Source: Zygnema cylindricum (taxonomy: Eukaryota > Streptophyta > Zygnematophyceae > Zygnematales > Zygnemataceae). Taken from it: 64,000 nt of DNA. Each line of letters starts with the position of its first letter. Position 1 is the first letter of the stretch. A model generated the notes under the pieces. The model made no database searches, was not told where the DNA came from, and worked only from the letters and a program-made list of their open reading frames with translations. Where the stretch lies: contig JBBHKE010001281.1 in NCBI GenBank assembly GCA_037447655.1, forward strand, positions 243,498-307,497, read 5' to 3'. The position numbers and the translations under genes are program-made. Positions 1 through 11,350 of this stretch are shown piece by piece.

Positions 1-115
1 CGCCAAAATTAGAATACACCTTTTTTAAAAAAACTTCAAATTCATAATTAGCATTAATAACGATATTTTTTTCTCAACACTAATTAAAATTTGACACTAG
101 TAACGATTCGCGGTG
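1..115. mobile_element. 3' end of a TA-flanked MITE (family CAGTACACC)
   Basis: The window opens inside a short non-autonomous DNA transposon. Its right end (103-115) is the inverted-repeat core AACGATTCGCGGTG followed by TA. Positions 1-115 resemble 17735-17864 in order and wording: an AATTAGAATACACC-type start, a TTAATTAGC-like middle, and TTTGACACTA before the terminus. The left end lies outside the window. Confidence 0.6.
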
Positions 116-117
116 TA

Positions 118-291
118 ATGTAGTTTTGTAGTCGTCTACAACCGTCACAAATTACACCCACGTCTACATCCGTCACAATCTAAAGTAACTATTTCATTTC
201 TTTACAGAGGAATGCAATGAAAGCATTACGGAGAATCTTCGCTAAAAAACAAAGTTACAAGACTAAGCTTTGGTTACATGGGAAGGTGCCC
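118..291. mobile_element. Decayed Harbinger-like MITE end
   Basis: Positions 125-200 read GTAGTCGTCTACAACCGTC and then an ACGTCTACATCCGTCAC block. They align with 16921-16990 of the complete copy at 16161-17088. The piece ends in a worn terminal repeat at 273-291 (TTACATGGGAAGGTGCCC) followed by TAA, compare TACATGGGGACGCACCC followed by TTA in the complete copy. Only the right portion survives here. Confidence 0.5.
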
Positions 292-294
292 TAA

Positions 295-1140
295 GTGTTC
301 ACATCGCACATTTTTTGAAAGTTTTTGTAGAAACGCCACATAAGGCTTGTACTCTCAACCAAGTATCGGATGGATTTCATTTTTTTATGTTTTCAAATAA
401 ATTGACCTGGCGCACGTTTAAAGAGTAGGAATCTGTTCCGCAAAACTGGGAAATGAGCATGGAGAGCTTGCGCACTCGTTGATTGGTTAACCTAATTGAC
501 TACTCTTACATGTTCACATAGAGATTCTTGTCTAGAAATGTTATCCATTGTGCACAACTGCGGAACAGTATGAATGGTTATTATCGTAAAGAAATTAGTA
601 CTGTGGCGTAGAGGAAAAAATGAACTAATCTACACTCTAGATTAACTGAACATCGTAAGTAAGCTATGACGAACCATTTGTTTGTACGTTCACTCAGGAT
701 GACTGCGTCGGGATCATAGTTCAAAAGTAGGCGTTTTTATGGTAGGCCTTTGGTCGGCGCCTCTATCGTAAGTTGTGTTAAGGGCTTTTCATGTGATCTT
801 CTTAGATCGCTTCTTTGATCAGCGACCGTCCGTCCGATCGTCTGAATCTGACGGTGTAAGCAAAAAACTTCGGTCCGAATGTTTTAATTGGTTCAATTTT
901 TGTTCCGAATGTTTTAATTGGTCCGAATAGGTCCAAATACAATATGGGTCTTAAGGTAATATTGTATGTTTTGCATACAATTGGCATATTGTATGGGCCT
1001 ACTTTCACCTACTAAAGAACTATGATTGAAAGGTAACATTCTAACCTTCCGGTTGGCGTATTGAAAATCGGATATGTGTGTACGGAGAAAAGATGTTTTA
1101 AGTGGCGAAAAAAACATTGACGCTAATAGCGATTCACGGT
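295..1140. other. Intergenic, no gene seen
   Basis: No convincing coding region. The last part (about 1075-1143) has the internal wording GTACGGAGAAAAGATG and the terminus CGATTCACGGTGTA. It matches the tails of MITE copies at 28213-28451 and about 5750-6020, so part of this stretch is probably an older MITE copy whose left end I could not locate. Confidence 0.4.
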
Positions 1141-1143
1141 GTA

Positions 1144-1353
1144 CTGTACACCTTGAATCGTTATTAGCGTATAGAAATTATTAGTGTAAAGAAAAAATTA
1201 GCGTCATTCATTCTAATTTAGTGCCAGGAGACGTGGCAGATTATGGTCCACTTCCTTAAATAGTGTAATTTATTATATTTAAGGTATCAATCTCAAAATT
1301 TTGGGGTGCCGATATATCGTACATAAGGCAAATAACGATTCACGGTGTACTGT
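1144..1353. mobile_element. Short MITE with TACACC-type inverted ends
   Basis: The left end at 1147 (TACACCTTGAATCGTTATTA) and the right end at 1333-1353 (AACGATTCACGGTGTACTGTA) are inverted copies of each other with few mismatches, about 205 bp apart. The left end abuts head-to-head the right end of another copy (1121-1143), so two members of the family share one junction. Confidence 0.6.
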
Positions 1354-1627
1354 ACTTTTCTAATACATTACTGCATCCCATCCATGTCAACGCATCTGCT
1401 CAAATAATTTCCAGTCTTGCCACGCCCCTTTCAAAAGAGGGGAAGAAATGAAACTAGGGTGTAGAAGCTGAAGATTATACTGATTCTTAAAGACTGATTC
1501 TTAAAGCTGTCTGCAGTGCTCCATTACGGGACACACTGTCTATTTATTTAGTCGCTGATTAATTTGTCAAAATACTGATTTTCTTGTAGTTAGATTGAAA
1601 AAAAGGTGGAGCAATTTTTCATGAAAC

Positions 1628-4600
1628 ATGCTTTTACAACATAAAAACCTCGGACTGCTTTTGGCGACTTCTGAAAAATCTGCCAATGTGATTAAATTGG
1701 CTGGGATTACAGTATTGCTAGTAACACTTCTTGTTTGTTTCCAGTATGGCCCGTCTGTATCCCTTTCGGAACCCTTTTTGGCCATTAAAGGAGGTAAATT
1801 ATTTTTCTGCAAACTACTTGATGCCTTAGCTGTGTTATAAAGTGATATTTCTACCATGTCAGGTAGTATTCAGCGCAGAAGATAGAAAAAAAGGGTCCTC
1901 AATAGAAAATAGCAGTCTTGTTTTGATCCTTTTTTTTAATTTTGTTATTGTCAGGTGAGCTTGTAGCATCTTTTTTTTGAATTACAAAATTTATGAAGAA
2001 CTGTTTAGAAAGGTACACCGTGCGTCGTTATTAGTGTCAATGACAATATATCGGTGCCTCGAAATTTTACTCCTCGAACCTAAAATAGTATCAATGACAT
2101 CAATTGTTTTTTTCTTCAAACGGTTCAGAATACGCCACGTTCCTCATTCAAAACTGGATAAGAATTAATAACATTAATATAAACCTTACACTAGTAATTT
2201 CTTTACTCTAATAACAATTCACGTTGTACATCATAGGCCCCTGTTGCTGTACTTCAGTTATTTCCAATGAGTCAAACCTGTCAAAATTTTATCCTTGCAA
2301 GCATTACACAGAAAACACAAACTTTCCCAAATTTGACTTTCTAACCACCTTACTTAAGCATTCAACAGAGAATCCATGTATTTATCCATAAGTCCATCTA
2401 CATTTTTTATTCCATGTTCGTTTCATTGTTTCATTTTGGTTCAAGATAGTGCAAAACTGTCTCTTGCGAGTTTCGAGTTTGCACAAAAAAGTAAAAAACA
2501 GTGTACTTTATTGCTCATTTCTGCAAACATTTGGATGAACTGACAATGCTGAAATTGACGCTTTTCAAATGCTGTTAAAAATCCGATAAAGTAAACCTAT
2601 ACCGGCTATAGGAGAATAATTTTTCAAAGTCTTCCCCAACGTTTTGTTTTCCTTCATTTATGACTACTAACATATATGTTTTGATCCTCTTCTGTTTATC
2701 AATGATTCTTACGCCTATGTATTTCGGAATGTAGCAGAGAACTTTCAAAGTTTGCAGTTGACCTATTTTGAACCAAGTTTTTCTCTCTTGTCGATAATGC
2801 TTATCTCCCTTTTTTTTCCATTAAATCACACAACGTTTATTCTTCTAAAACGCCTCCGAATCATGTAAGAGCAGCCCTAAATCCTTATTCAGCCATAAAA
2901 TTCTTCTCTCCCATAATTTTTTAGGACTTACATCAGGTCTCTTTTTTATTTTGCAGGAGTTGAGATGGACCCACTCGAAAATTTGTCAAAAATGGTTCAA
3001 GACAGTCCTATGATATGGATGGCTGTTCAGTTCGATGTCCATATGCTCCTACTTATCCATACTTCTAAAGGAAGTCATCTGAATCTTCTGGGAAAGACCC
3101 CTACAGCATGTATATATAACAATACTATTCGGGCGAAGCATTCTTTGGAGACTGTTATCCGGACAAATGCATTCAAAATAGAAAGTGATTGGACTGTAGT
3201 TTGTGCGTTCCCTGAAGAAGAAGATCGTCTTCGGCTTACAGATGCGACATATGTCACGTTAGAGGTGAGAATTGTTTTGTTTCAAGCTGCAATTCACAAG
3301 TTTTTGGAGTTTTGGAAGTTTGAAAGGATACTTGGACGACTTTTATGTAACTTACAATTTTGTCATGACAGTAAATGGAGATTCTTTGTTTTGTGGGAAT
3401 GAATATTGTTATCAGGAGAAAATTGTACGACGTTGGGAAAATGGCCAAATTTACTTCAGTCATATTGAAATTGCTGTGAAATATTAACGAGAAATGGTGT
3501 GATTGTTTTATTAAATTTTAAGACTCAATGCAAATGCCAGTACCTTATTATGGAACCAAAAAACAGATCTGTAAATGCCTGTGGAATAAATTTTGATCTT
3601 AATTGTGGGTTTCTTGTCATTATGGGAAGGCAGGTTGATGGTCTAGTTTTGCCAACGATAGCAAAATATCCAAACCGAGAAAACTGGAAAAATACAGTTT
3701 ATTTTTCTGTGATTGTTGAAGATAAGTTATTAATTTTTGCCAAAGGCCTTCGTCGGAAATCGAGCCGAAATCCTTCGGACAAGATGCTCAAGAATAGCAG
3801 CTGTATTTTTGGAGAGAAGCTCCGCACAAAGGTTTTGAGTATGTGTCTTGAGAATATCATCTGTGAGTTACCGCCTGAAGAAATGAGAAAGGAACTTCGT
3901 GGGAAGCCTGTCAGTCTAATAGTTGGGTCCAGAAAATTCTTAACAGCCTTACTGTTCAATCCAGACTTGACCAAAGATAATCTTTTTCGTGAAAGTATGG
4001 CTCTTCTTGGTATAACAAGGCCGGCGACAGATGATGTCGTTCTTGAGAAAGAACATTCTAAAGTTTTGCAAGTTCGTGAAACGGTGTTAGAAAAAAAGCA
4101 TAAATTGTGTGCGTGTACCATGGTTTGGAACTCGGCCAGGTTCCTCCGAGAGTGGGTGATGTACCATGGCCGTATTGGAGTAAGCCGGTTTTTCTTTTAC
4201 GACAACAATAGTGACGACGACTTAGAGGATGAAGTTAATTTTCTGCGACCATACAATGTTACGAGACACCCATGGCCGTGGCTCAAGACTCAGGAGGCTG
4301 GTTTCTCACATTGTGCAATAAGGGCCGAAAAGGAGTGTGAATGGATGATGTATATCGACGTGGACGAGTTTATTTATCCGAGAAAACTGTTCTTGGAAAG
4401 AGTTCGAAAGATGAAGTCAGATGAGTCGAAGCTGAAACTTGGGAAATCACCTCAAACAAGTCCACCCATGTTAGAAAGCTTGATAGAAAACATCACGAGC
4501 AACTTTCAGGAGGAAAATAAAAAAGTTGGACAGTTGAAGTTTGCTTGTCGTAATTTTGGGCCATCAGGATTGGAAGACCTTCCTCCTTCAGGTCAAATGG

Positions 4601-5007
4601 TGAATTATGTCTGTAGGGAGTCGAAGAAAAATCGGAAAAAGTCGATCGTTTTATTGGAAGCCCTTAGTCCCACTCGTTGTGGTGTAATTCACTATTTTGA
4701 TTTAAAAGAAGGCTATGTTGACCAAGAGCCGAAACCTCGCGATGGTGTCATTAATCACTACAAGTATCAAGTTTGGGAAATTTTTGAGACGAGGTACCAC
4801 CGAAGAGTCGCGACATATGTTTTCGATTGGAGACACATGCACAAAAAGCCTCCAAAACTTGACCTTCCTGCCGGTTTGGGGTACGAACCAATCAAACCAA
4901 AGGATTGGAAGACTAAATTTTGTGATGTGAATGATACCGCTTTGAGAGACCATGTGCAACGAACGTTTCTTTTGAAGAATGGTAAACTTCCCTGGGAACG
5001 AGATTAG
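1628..5007 (+). CDS. Glycosyltransferase family 92 (DUF23) protein, three exons
   Basis: Exons are 1628-1793, 2957-3264 and 3634-5007, all GT-AG, with phases that join to 615 aa. The start ATG at 1628 follows an in-frame TGA (1622-1624). Residues 20-40 are a hydrophobic signal anchor (GITVLLVTLLVCF), giving the type II topology expected of a Golgi glycosyltransferase. The catalytic GT92 region runs from about residue 313: CACTMVWNSARFLREW, the run FFFYDNNSDDD, then MYIDVDEF with the metal-binding DxD at D400-V401-D402. The length fits plant GT92 proteins of roughly 600 aa. Plant GT92 members include galactan beta-1,4-galactosyltransferases, but the substrate here is not deducible and this looks closer to the longer uncharacterised subgroup. 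Intron 1 carries a MITE (2012-2231). The 5' UTR and promoter are not defined. Confidence 0.9.
2012..2231. mobile_element. MITE inside intron 1 of the GT92 gene
   Basis: The left end TACACCGTGCGTCGTTATTA (from 2014) and the right end around 2205-2230 (CTCTAATAACAATTCACG then TTGTAC) are imperfect inverted repeats of the dispersed CAGTACACC family. The element lies wholly within the 1794-2956 intron in non-coding sequence. Confidence 0.6.
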
Positions 5008-5232
5008 TTGTTAAGATTCATAGGTAAACTAGTATGTTCACAAAAGCTCATTGTTTCATTCTTTTCGTAACTTAAGTTATTTATTGTAGTACCGTTGTTT
5101 CCATAAGGCGCTTGCAGTTGCCAAAATTTAACACAAGCATTTGTGTCAAACATTGGAATAAGCATTTTTGGGTGCATGTTTTTTTTATGGTGTGAGCTAT
5201 GCTCGGTCTTGTATTTCCCGACGATGGGACAC

Positions 5233-6020
5233 TACACTATGAATCTTTATTAGCGCAAGTAACAGTAATTCGGTGCTGGTTGCCCTTTGACCACAGAATC
5301 ATATGAATATATATATATTTTTTTAACGGTACATGCCATCTTGAACTGGTGTAAAATTGATAATGCTAGTTCAAATGTGAAGCTATAAGTTTCTTTAATA
5401 AGGAGTCATGGTGTAGCTACTGTAAGCCAATTCGAGGCTTCTTGGAAAAAGTGGAACATGGCACATGCTGGCTTTGCGTTTCACTTGTACGCTAAATTTC
5501 AAATACTGTTAGTGGAAATGATACTGACCTTTTGTCTAATTAGCGTAAAGGTTATATATTTAAGTGAGCATCGAGTTTCACTTTAGGACAGGTAAAGGAT
5601 CCTCTAGCGCTTATGCTTTTTATGCCACTTAATTAAACTTTTCTCCTGACCCACGTGTCAACTCTCCTTTTTGAGACCACCAATCTGACGGAAAGAATGT
5701 TATCTTTCCATTGCAACCATCCGGCCCCATAAACTCACAAGTTTGCATGGAGAAAATTTGGTTTAAGTGGTGAAACAAAAACGTTGATAACATTTCTAGT
5801 TTTAAGGTCCACAGATTGGGGTTCATCAATTCGGTTTTATCGCCAGTTGTCTCTGACTGAAACTGTGAATGTGGAAATTGATGTGTTCGAAAAAACTGAG
5901 CTTTCAAATTATGAAGCCAGGGGACGCTTTATTTCTCATTGGTTAAACCCTTAAAAAAAACCTCTTGTCAATTTGGTACCGCTTTGGATTAAGACTCTTA
6001 ATGTCTGCGATTCACTGTAC
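5233..6020. mobile_element. Degraded MITE, CAGTACACC family
   Basis: The left end near 5233 (CTACACTATGAATCTTTATT then AGCG) and the right end near 6008 (GCGATTCACTGTAC) are the family termini with several mismatches. Internal wording at 5640-5800 (GAGACCACCAATCTGACGG, then GCATGGAGAAAATTTGG) parallels the element at 28213-28451. The exact boundaries are approximate. Confidence 0.45.
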
Positions 6021-6460
6021 TTTTGTAGTTTTTCCCACAGATGTATTCAGTTGTGCATGTTAAAACTTTAATTCCAACTCGTATCTTTTTGCTCTCATTG
6101 ACACATGTATACAACTATTTTGCCACATATGCTTGACGAAATGTCAGGGGATAAAGTATTATGCACCTCAACTCTTATCGCCCATAAAACAAAAATGGGA
6201 AAAAAATCGTGGCAACCGTGTGGAGCTCTACGAACAAAAGCGGCAAATGTATCATCACAAAGTTCGGCGTCGCTTCCATGGATTTTGTCATTTTGTCAAT
6301 TTGCTGATTTTCGAATGCTTTTTTCTTTGATTGCTTTGCCCTAGATGAATTAAATCTGGTAATATAGCTGTGGTAAAAAATGAAACTATCCATTTATCGC
6401 GATATATGATATTTTATAAATTTAATGTTTTATATAAGGCCTGTTCTCCATTAGGGGGTC

Positions 6461-6501
6461 CCAGTAAACATGCGGATACGTCTATTTCTAGTGTTTACTG
6501 G
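6461..6501. repeat. Perfect 10-bp inverted repeat (hairpin)
   Basis: CCAGTAAACA at 6461-6470 and its exact reverse complement TGTTTACTGG at 6492-6501, separated by 21 bases. It is preceded by TTAGGGGGTC, which recalls Harbinger-type termini. Function unknown. Confidence 0.5.
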
Positions 6502-8571
6502 CACAGCCTTCCATTATGTCGCGCCAGTAGACATCCTTTCTCAATTATGATTGGCGCCACGTAAGTTAGTTTTCATATTCTGAACATCTAAAAATATTCT
6601 TCAAACTGAAAATTTGTGCATAATATTTGTACGAGCGGAGGTAGTTAATGATTCGTACGAAAATTTTACGAACAAATTATAAAGCTTTTTTAAGTTAATT
6701 TCAGAAAGACTGTTCAAAGTCGTTTGTCGTCTTTTAAGAAAACCTTCTTAAAACATTCCCGTATTGAGAACATCTTCTTCGATATAGCAGATTCCCCCGT
6801 CAACATTATGTTTCCCCTTTTTATTTAGCTTCAACTTCTCTATCTTTTCTCTATTACAAAATTCATACCATGGTTTTAATGTCCACACGCATGTTTCCCT
6901 GTTACCTTCTAAAAAAACAGTGAATAATTCAATATGAAGGACATATAGAAATTTACTAAAAAGGAACAGCATTAAAAAAACCTTCTTTATCTCAAAGATC
7001 AGCAAAAAGTCGACCATGACCGTAGTCACCATCATTTGTCAACAAATTATATTATTACATATATCTATGATTAAAAACCTTCCACTCATAAACAACATTT
7101 TTTCCCTTTCCTATATGATGCATAATTTGCCCTAAACACTATTTACTTGCCAAATAAATCCAGTATATTGTGAATTCCCATAATTGTTCACAACTGTAGT
7201 AATTACAAATCAACATAAGTCCATATTATCCACTTTAGACGCTTCTCGATTATTCATACCACGCTCTTCATATAACTCGAGACAAAATATTTCTTTCTCC
7301 CTTCTCCCTTCTCCTCACACCACTTTCTTCTTCTCCCTCTCCTCCCTCCCTCCCACTCCCACTCCCATTAAACACCAAAACAACAAAAAACCTTTTCTAG
7401 TAACCAAAATACCTCTCCAAAATTTCACTGACTCTTGTACAACATTTAGAATATAGAAACTTAGAATATAGAAAAACCGTGAAAAACCCTACTTTATTTT
7501 GTAAACCTTTGTTATTACATCTCTATTATGATACAATAACAATAACGAACATTATTTAACAACAATCTTCTATTTATTTAATTCCACCAAGGGGCAAAAT
7601 GTACATCATTCTTACGGCAAGATGTACAATTTCCGTGTTTTGAAGGAAGAACAACAGATCCTGGATTCAGAAAAAGACAAAAAAAAAGTTCAGGAAAAGT
7701 CAAAAAAAAGTTCAGTAAAAGTCAAAAAAAAAGTACAGAAAAAGCAAACAATCAAGATAAATAATAGAAAAGTGGCGTATATCAATCGAAGTCGCAAACG
7801 ATAATATCGAGATTTCGGTATATCGTAAAATCGAGGAATTAAAAACTCGATATTTGTGGACATCACAATAACTGACGACAATTTATTGATAAAAGTAAAA
7901 TATTTCGAACACAAACCTAGAAAAGACAAAATATATAGCTATTGGACGAGATTAACAAGTACATCATCCTAAAAATGACAATCAGGGTACAAAGTCATAA
8001 GGTAATTAATTACACGAGAGAAAACTACCCCCATTTTAAGAAGGAATCGTATGTAAGATTACTCAAAAAATTGTACGAGTTGTACAATTTACCCTCAAAA
8101 AGTTTAACGAAGGTAAAACTTTGATAGTGTACTAAACTTATCAAACATTAATTTTACACACTGCAAACATTTTCATGCATCAATTCATTACCGTACAATA
8201 CAAAAATAAACTTCATAATTTGGTGTGGCATACCAAAAAGGATTTTTCTCCAACCTCGACGGATCACAAAACAGAAAGTTCTGAGTAGTACGAAAATAAA
8301 TGTACTAATAAATGATCCTGATAATATCGCAATATCAATATATCGCAATCATCGGCGATTCAATATATGAAGTCGATATATCGATTATCGAGACCCATAA
8401 TTATAGTACATATTGATTATAGAGCAAAACATCTTCGATATACATCACCAACAAATAAACAAACAAAAAACACAAAATCAAATACAGAAATAAAATAAAC
8501 AGTAAAAAAAACTCGGCAAAAGTTTTCTGATCGAACCCTCAGACATACTAAATTAAAAAAGTGGGAAAAAA

Positions 8572-8849
8572 TGCTGGAAGAAAAGGAAAAAACTTTGGAA
8601 GGAAAAGGGGAAGGAAGGAAGGAGGGGAATGGACCGGAAGGAATGAGCCCGGGAGGGAGGACCCAGGGAGGAAGGAGGGAGGGTTGTGCTGGGCGGAGAA
8701 ATATAATGGTGGAAGTGGGGGAGAAGAGGGAGAGGGGATCGGAAGGGCAGGAGAGGAGGACGTGAGAGGGAAAGAGGGGAGGATAGGCTGAACAGAGGAA
8801 GGAAGAGGAGAGGGAGAGGGAGAGAAAGAGAGAGAGCGAGCGAGAGAGA

Positions 8850-8895
<46 letters not shown>
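8572..8895. repeat. Polypurine (GA/GGA-rich) tract ending in (GA)n
   Basis: About 320 bp almost free of pyrimidines on the plus strand, becoming a pure GA microsatellite at about 8851-8894. It lies directly downstream (in the minus sense) of the GRDP splice donor at 8902-8901, so in the transcript it is a CU-rich intronic tract. The long frames through it are low-complexity artefacts. Confidence 0.9.
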
Positions 8896-8898
<3 letters not shown>

Positions 8899-8902
8899 TT
8901 AC

Positions 8903-11314
8903 CTCCATAGTAAGTGACTTCCAGTTTAGAAGTGCTGTGGCACGCCATTTTCGGTCTCGGAAGGAGTACCTTACAATCGTCACAAAACCCTCGTCTTCTT
9001 TTTGTATTACCCCTTTTTCCTCTGTTTCCAGCTTTTCGTCTTTTGTTTCTCCCTCTCCTTTTCCCTCGGTTTCTTCTTTTTCCCCTTTTTTGTCCTTCTC
9101 TCCCTCCTCTCCCTTTTCTTCTTCAGAAACCGAATATTGCAAATGTCTCCCTTTCACAATCTTTATTTGTACCCCTTTTTCACCAGTCAGAGAAACATCG
9201 ACCAAGGAAATTTCGGGTTTTGACAGATTTTCCGAAGAAGACGAAAAACTTATTTCAAGATTCCATTTTTTGACAGCTGTCCATCTGTGATTCGTTTTAT
9301 TTTCCGAAATCGTTTCGGAAAAAAACAAGGTCTCAAGTGCTGGAAAAATAGAGGGGGGAGAGGAAGGGGAGAGGGAGAGAAAGCGAGAGAGATGGAGAGA
9401 GGGGGAGAGGGGAGAGGCAGAGGGAGAGGGAGGGAGAGTGAGGGAGAGGGAGGGGAGAGGGGGAGACAGGAGGGAGAGGGAGAGACAGGAGGGAGAGGGG
9501 GAGGGAGAGGGAGAGGCAGGGAGAGGGAGAGAGAGGATGAGAGAGTCAACGAGAGAGGGAAAGTGAGAGAGGCATCTGTAATTCAATTTTTTTTCCAAGA
9601 TCGTTTTGACAGTAAGAAAGTTAGGGCCGAAACAAACAGAAAAACCAAAAAAGACAAGATGACGAAACAGGATAAAGACGAAAAACAAAAAAAGGGGGAG
9701 AAACAAAAAGAGCAATAAAAAAAGACGAGGATAAGTTTCATACACATGTTTTAACACACAAACACATATAAAATCATGTACTTTTAACTTCATGTTACTT
9801 CACATTTTTACTTTTGACATAATTTTGTTGTCTTTAAAAAAAATAAAAAAATGGCATTTGAGTCTACCTTGGTTTTCAGAATCCACCCCTTTCACTCCAA
9901 AAATTTCAATTTTCTTTTCATTTTTTGAATTTTCTGCCTCCAATCTGAGCCCCAATCGGAGAAAAAAAATAAAAAAAAATCAAATAAACAAATAAATATT
10001 TAAGCAAATAAATAAACAAAAAGAGTATACAAAATAACAACTCTAGTAACAATATTGATAATGATAGCAATCAAGATGGTACTGCAATAGTAAAAAACAA
10101 AAAAAAAGTATTTTTTTTTAAATAAATAAATAAAAACAAAATAAAATAAAATAAAATAAAAATAAAACCTTGTTCAGATTAAGGGTTAGCAATATATTGT
10201 AAGTTATTCATCGTGGTTTAAAAGGAAGATAAAAGAGGGAGAAAGTGGGAGAAGCGGACAGGAAGGGGAAAGAGGGAAAGAGGGAAAAAGGAGGAGGGAG
10301 AAAGAGGGAGAAATAGGGCGAGGAAGAGGGAGATCAAGGGAGAGGACGAGGAAGAAAGAGGAAGAAAGGAGGGGAGAAAGCGGGAGCAAGAGGGAGAGGA
10401 AGAGGAGAAAAGAGAGGAGAAAAAGAGGGAAAAGAAGAAAGAAAGGAGGGAGCAGTCCATTCCATTACATCTCTAACTATTTGTAAATTCTCTACCAACA
10501 AAAAAACATATACCTCTAAAATACTCAGCAAAAAAACAGGAAAGAATAACAAATGAAAAAAAAAATATTACATAAACAAATCAACAAACCCTTCTAATTT
10601 TCTTTCTTTCGCTTTCTTTATTATTTATTTATCTACCTTATTATGTTACGGGGTCTCACTTTTCAAAAATCCACAATCGGGTTTCCCTCGTGTGATCCAA
10701 CACTCGAAAAACCTCTCCCTCTCCCTCTCCCTCTCCCTCTCCAACATTTTTTTTTTCCAGACGGAGGAGGTAAGGCCCCAAAATCGGAGGAGTGACAGAA
10801 AAGTTCACATGAAGAGAGGGAGGTTTGGGTTTAAAAAAAAGCGATTTCTGCAAAAATCATAATATAAAAGGGAGCAAGAAAGGGTATAAAACGGGGTTTA
10901 AAATGTGCCGTTAAAAGTTTTTTTTTTATATATATGTAAGTTTTGGGGACCCCTATGGCTTTTGGAAATTTAGAAAAATTACAATTTGGGGAAGTTACCT
11001 CGGTGGGGGAGGAGAGAGAAGAAAAAGTTAGAGAGAGAGGGGAACCAAGAGAAAGAGAGGAAGAAAGAGAAGAAGAACGAAAGAGGGGAAAGGAGGAAGG
11101 TAGAGAAAAAGGAGACAGAGATGGAAAGAGGAGAAGGGACAGAAAGGGACAGAAAGAGGGTGAAAAAGAGAAAGAGAAAAGCGACAGAGGGAGAGAGATA
11201 AAAGGAAATAAACCCACCATTTCATTATTAAGGAACTGATTGAAGAGAAGTCAGAAAGAGAAACGGAACAAGAGAGAGAAAGAAATATAGAGCGGAGAGA
11301 TTGAGAGAGAGGGA

Positions 11315-11350
<36 letters not shown>

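Larger units (their letters stand above)
5008..8902. other. Intergenic between GT92 and GRDP genes
   Basis: I see no supported gene. It contains a worn MITE (about 5233-6020), a perfect-arm hairpin (6461-6501), a pyrimidine-rich patch (7290-7370), AT-rich sequence with many CGATATATCG-like words (about 7800-8400) and the GA tract 8572-8895. One or more C-terminal GRDP exons should lie here on the minus strand but I could not recognise them. Confidence 0.5.

Noticed and set aside
8417-9793. 458-codon minus-strand frame and its sister frames
   Set aside because: Most of it is simple CT repeat read as Ser/Leu/Pro runs. Only the segment between the splice sites 9284 and 8903 is a real (GRDP) exon.
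10943-11239. Plus-strand Glu/Arg/Lys-rich frames over GA tracts (also 9287-9718 and 25137-25388)
   Set aside because: They are translations of polypurine repeats with no other composition, antisense to intron sequence.
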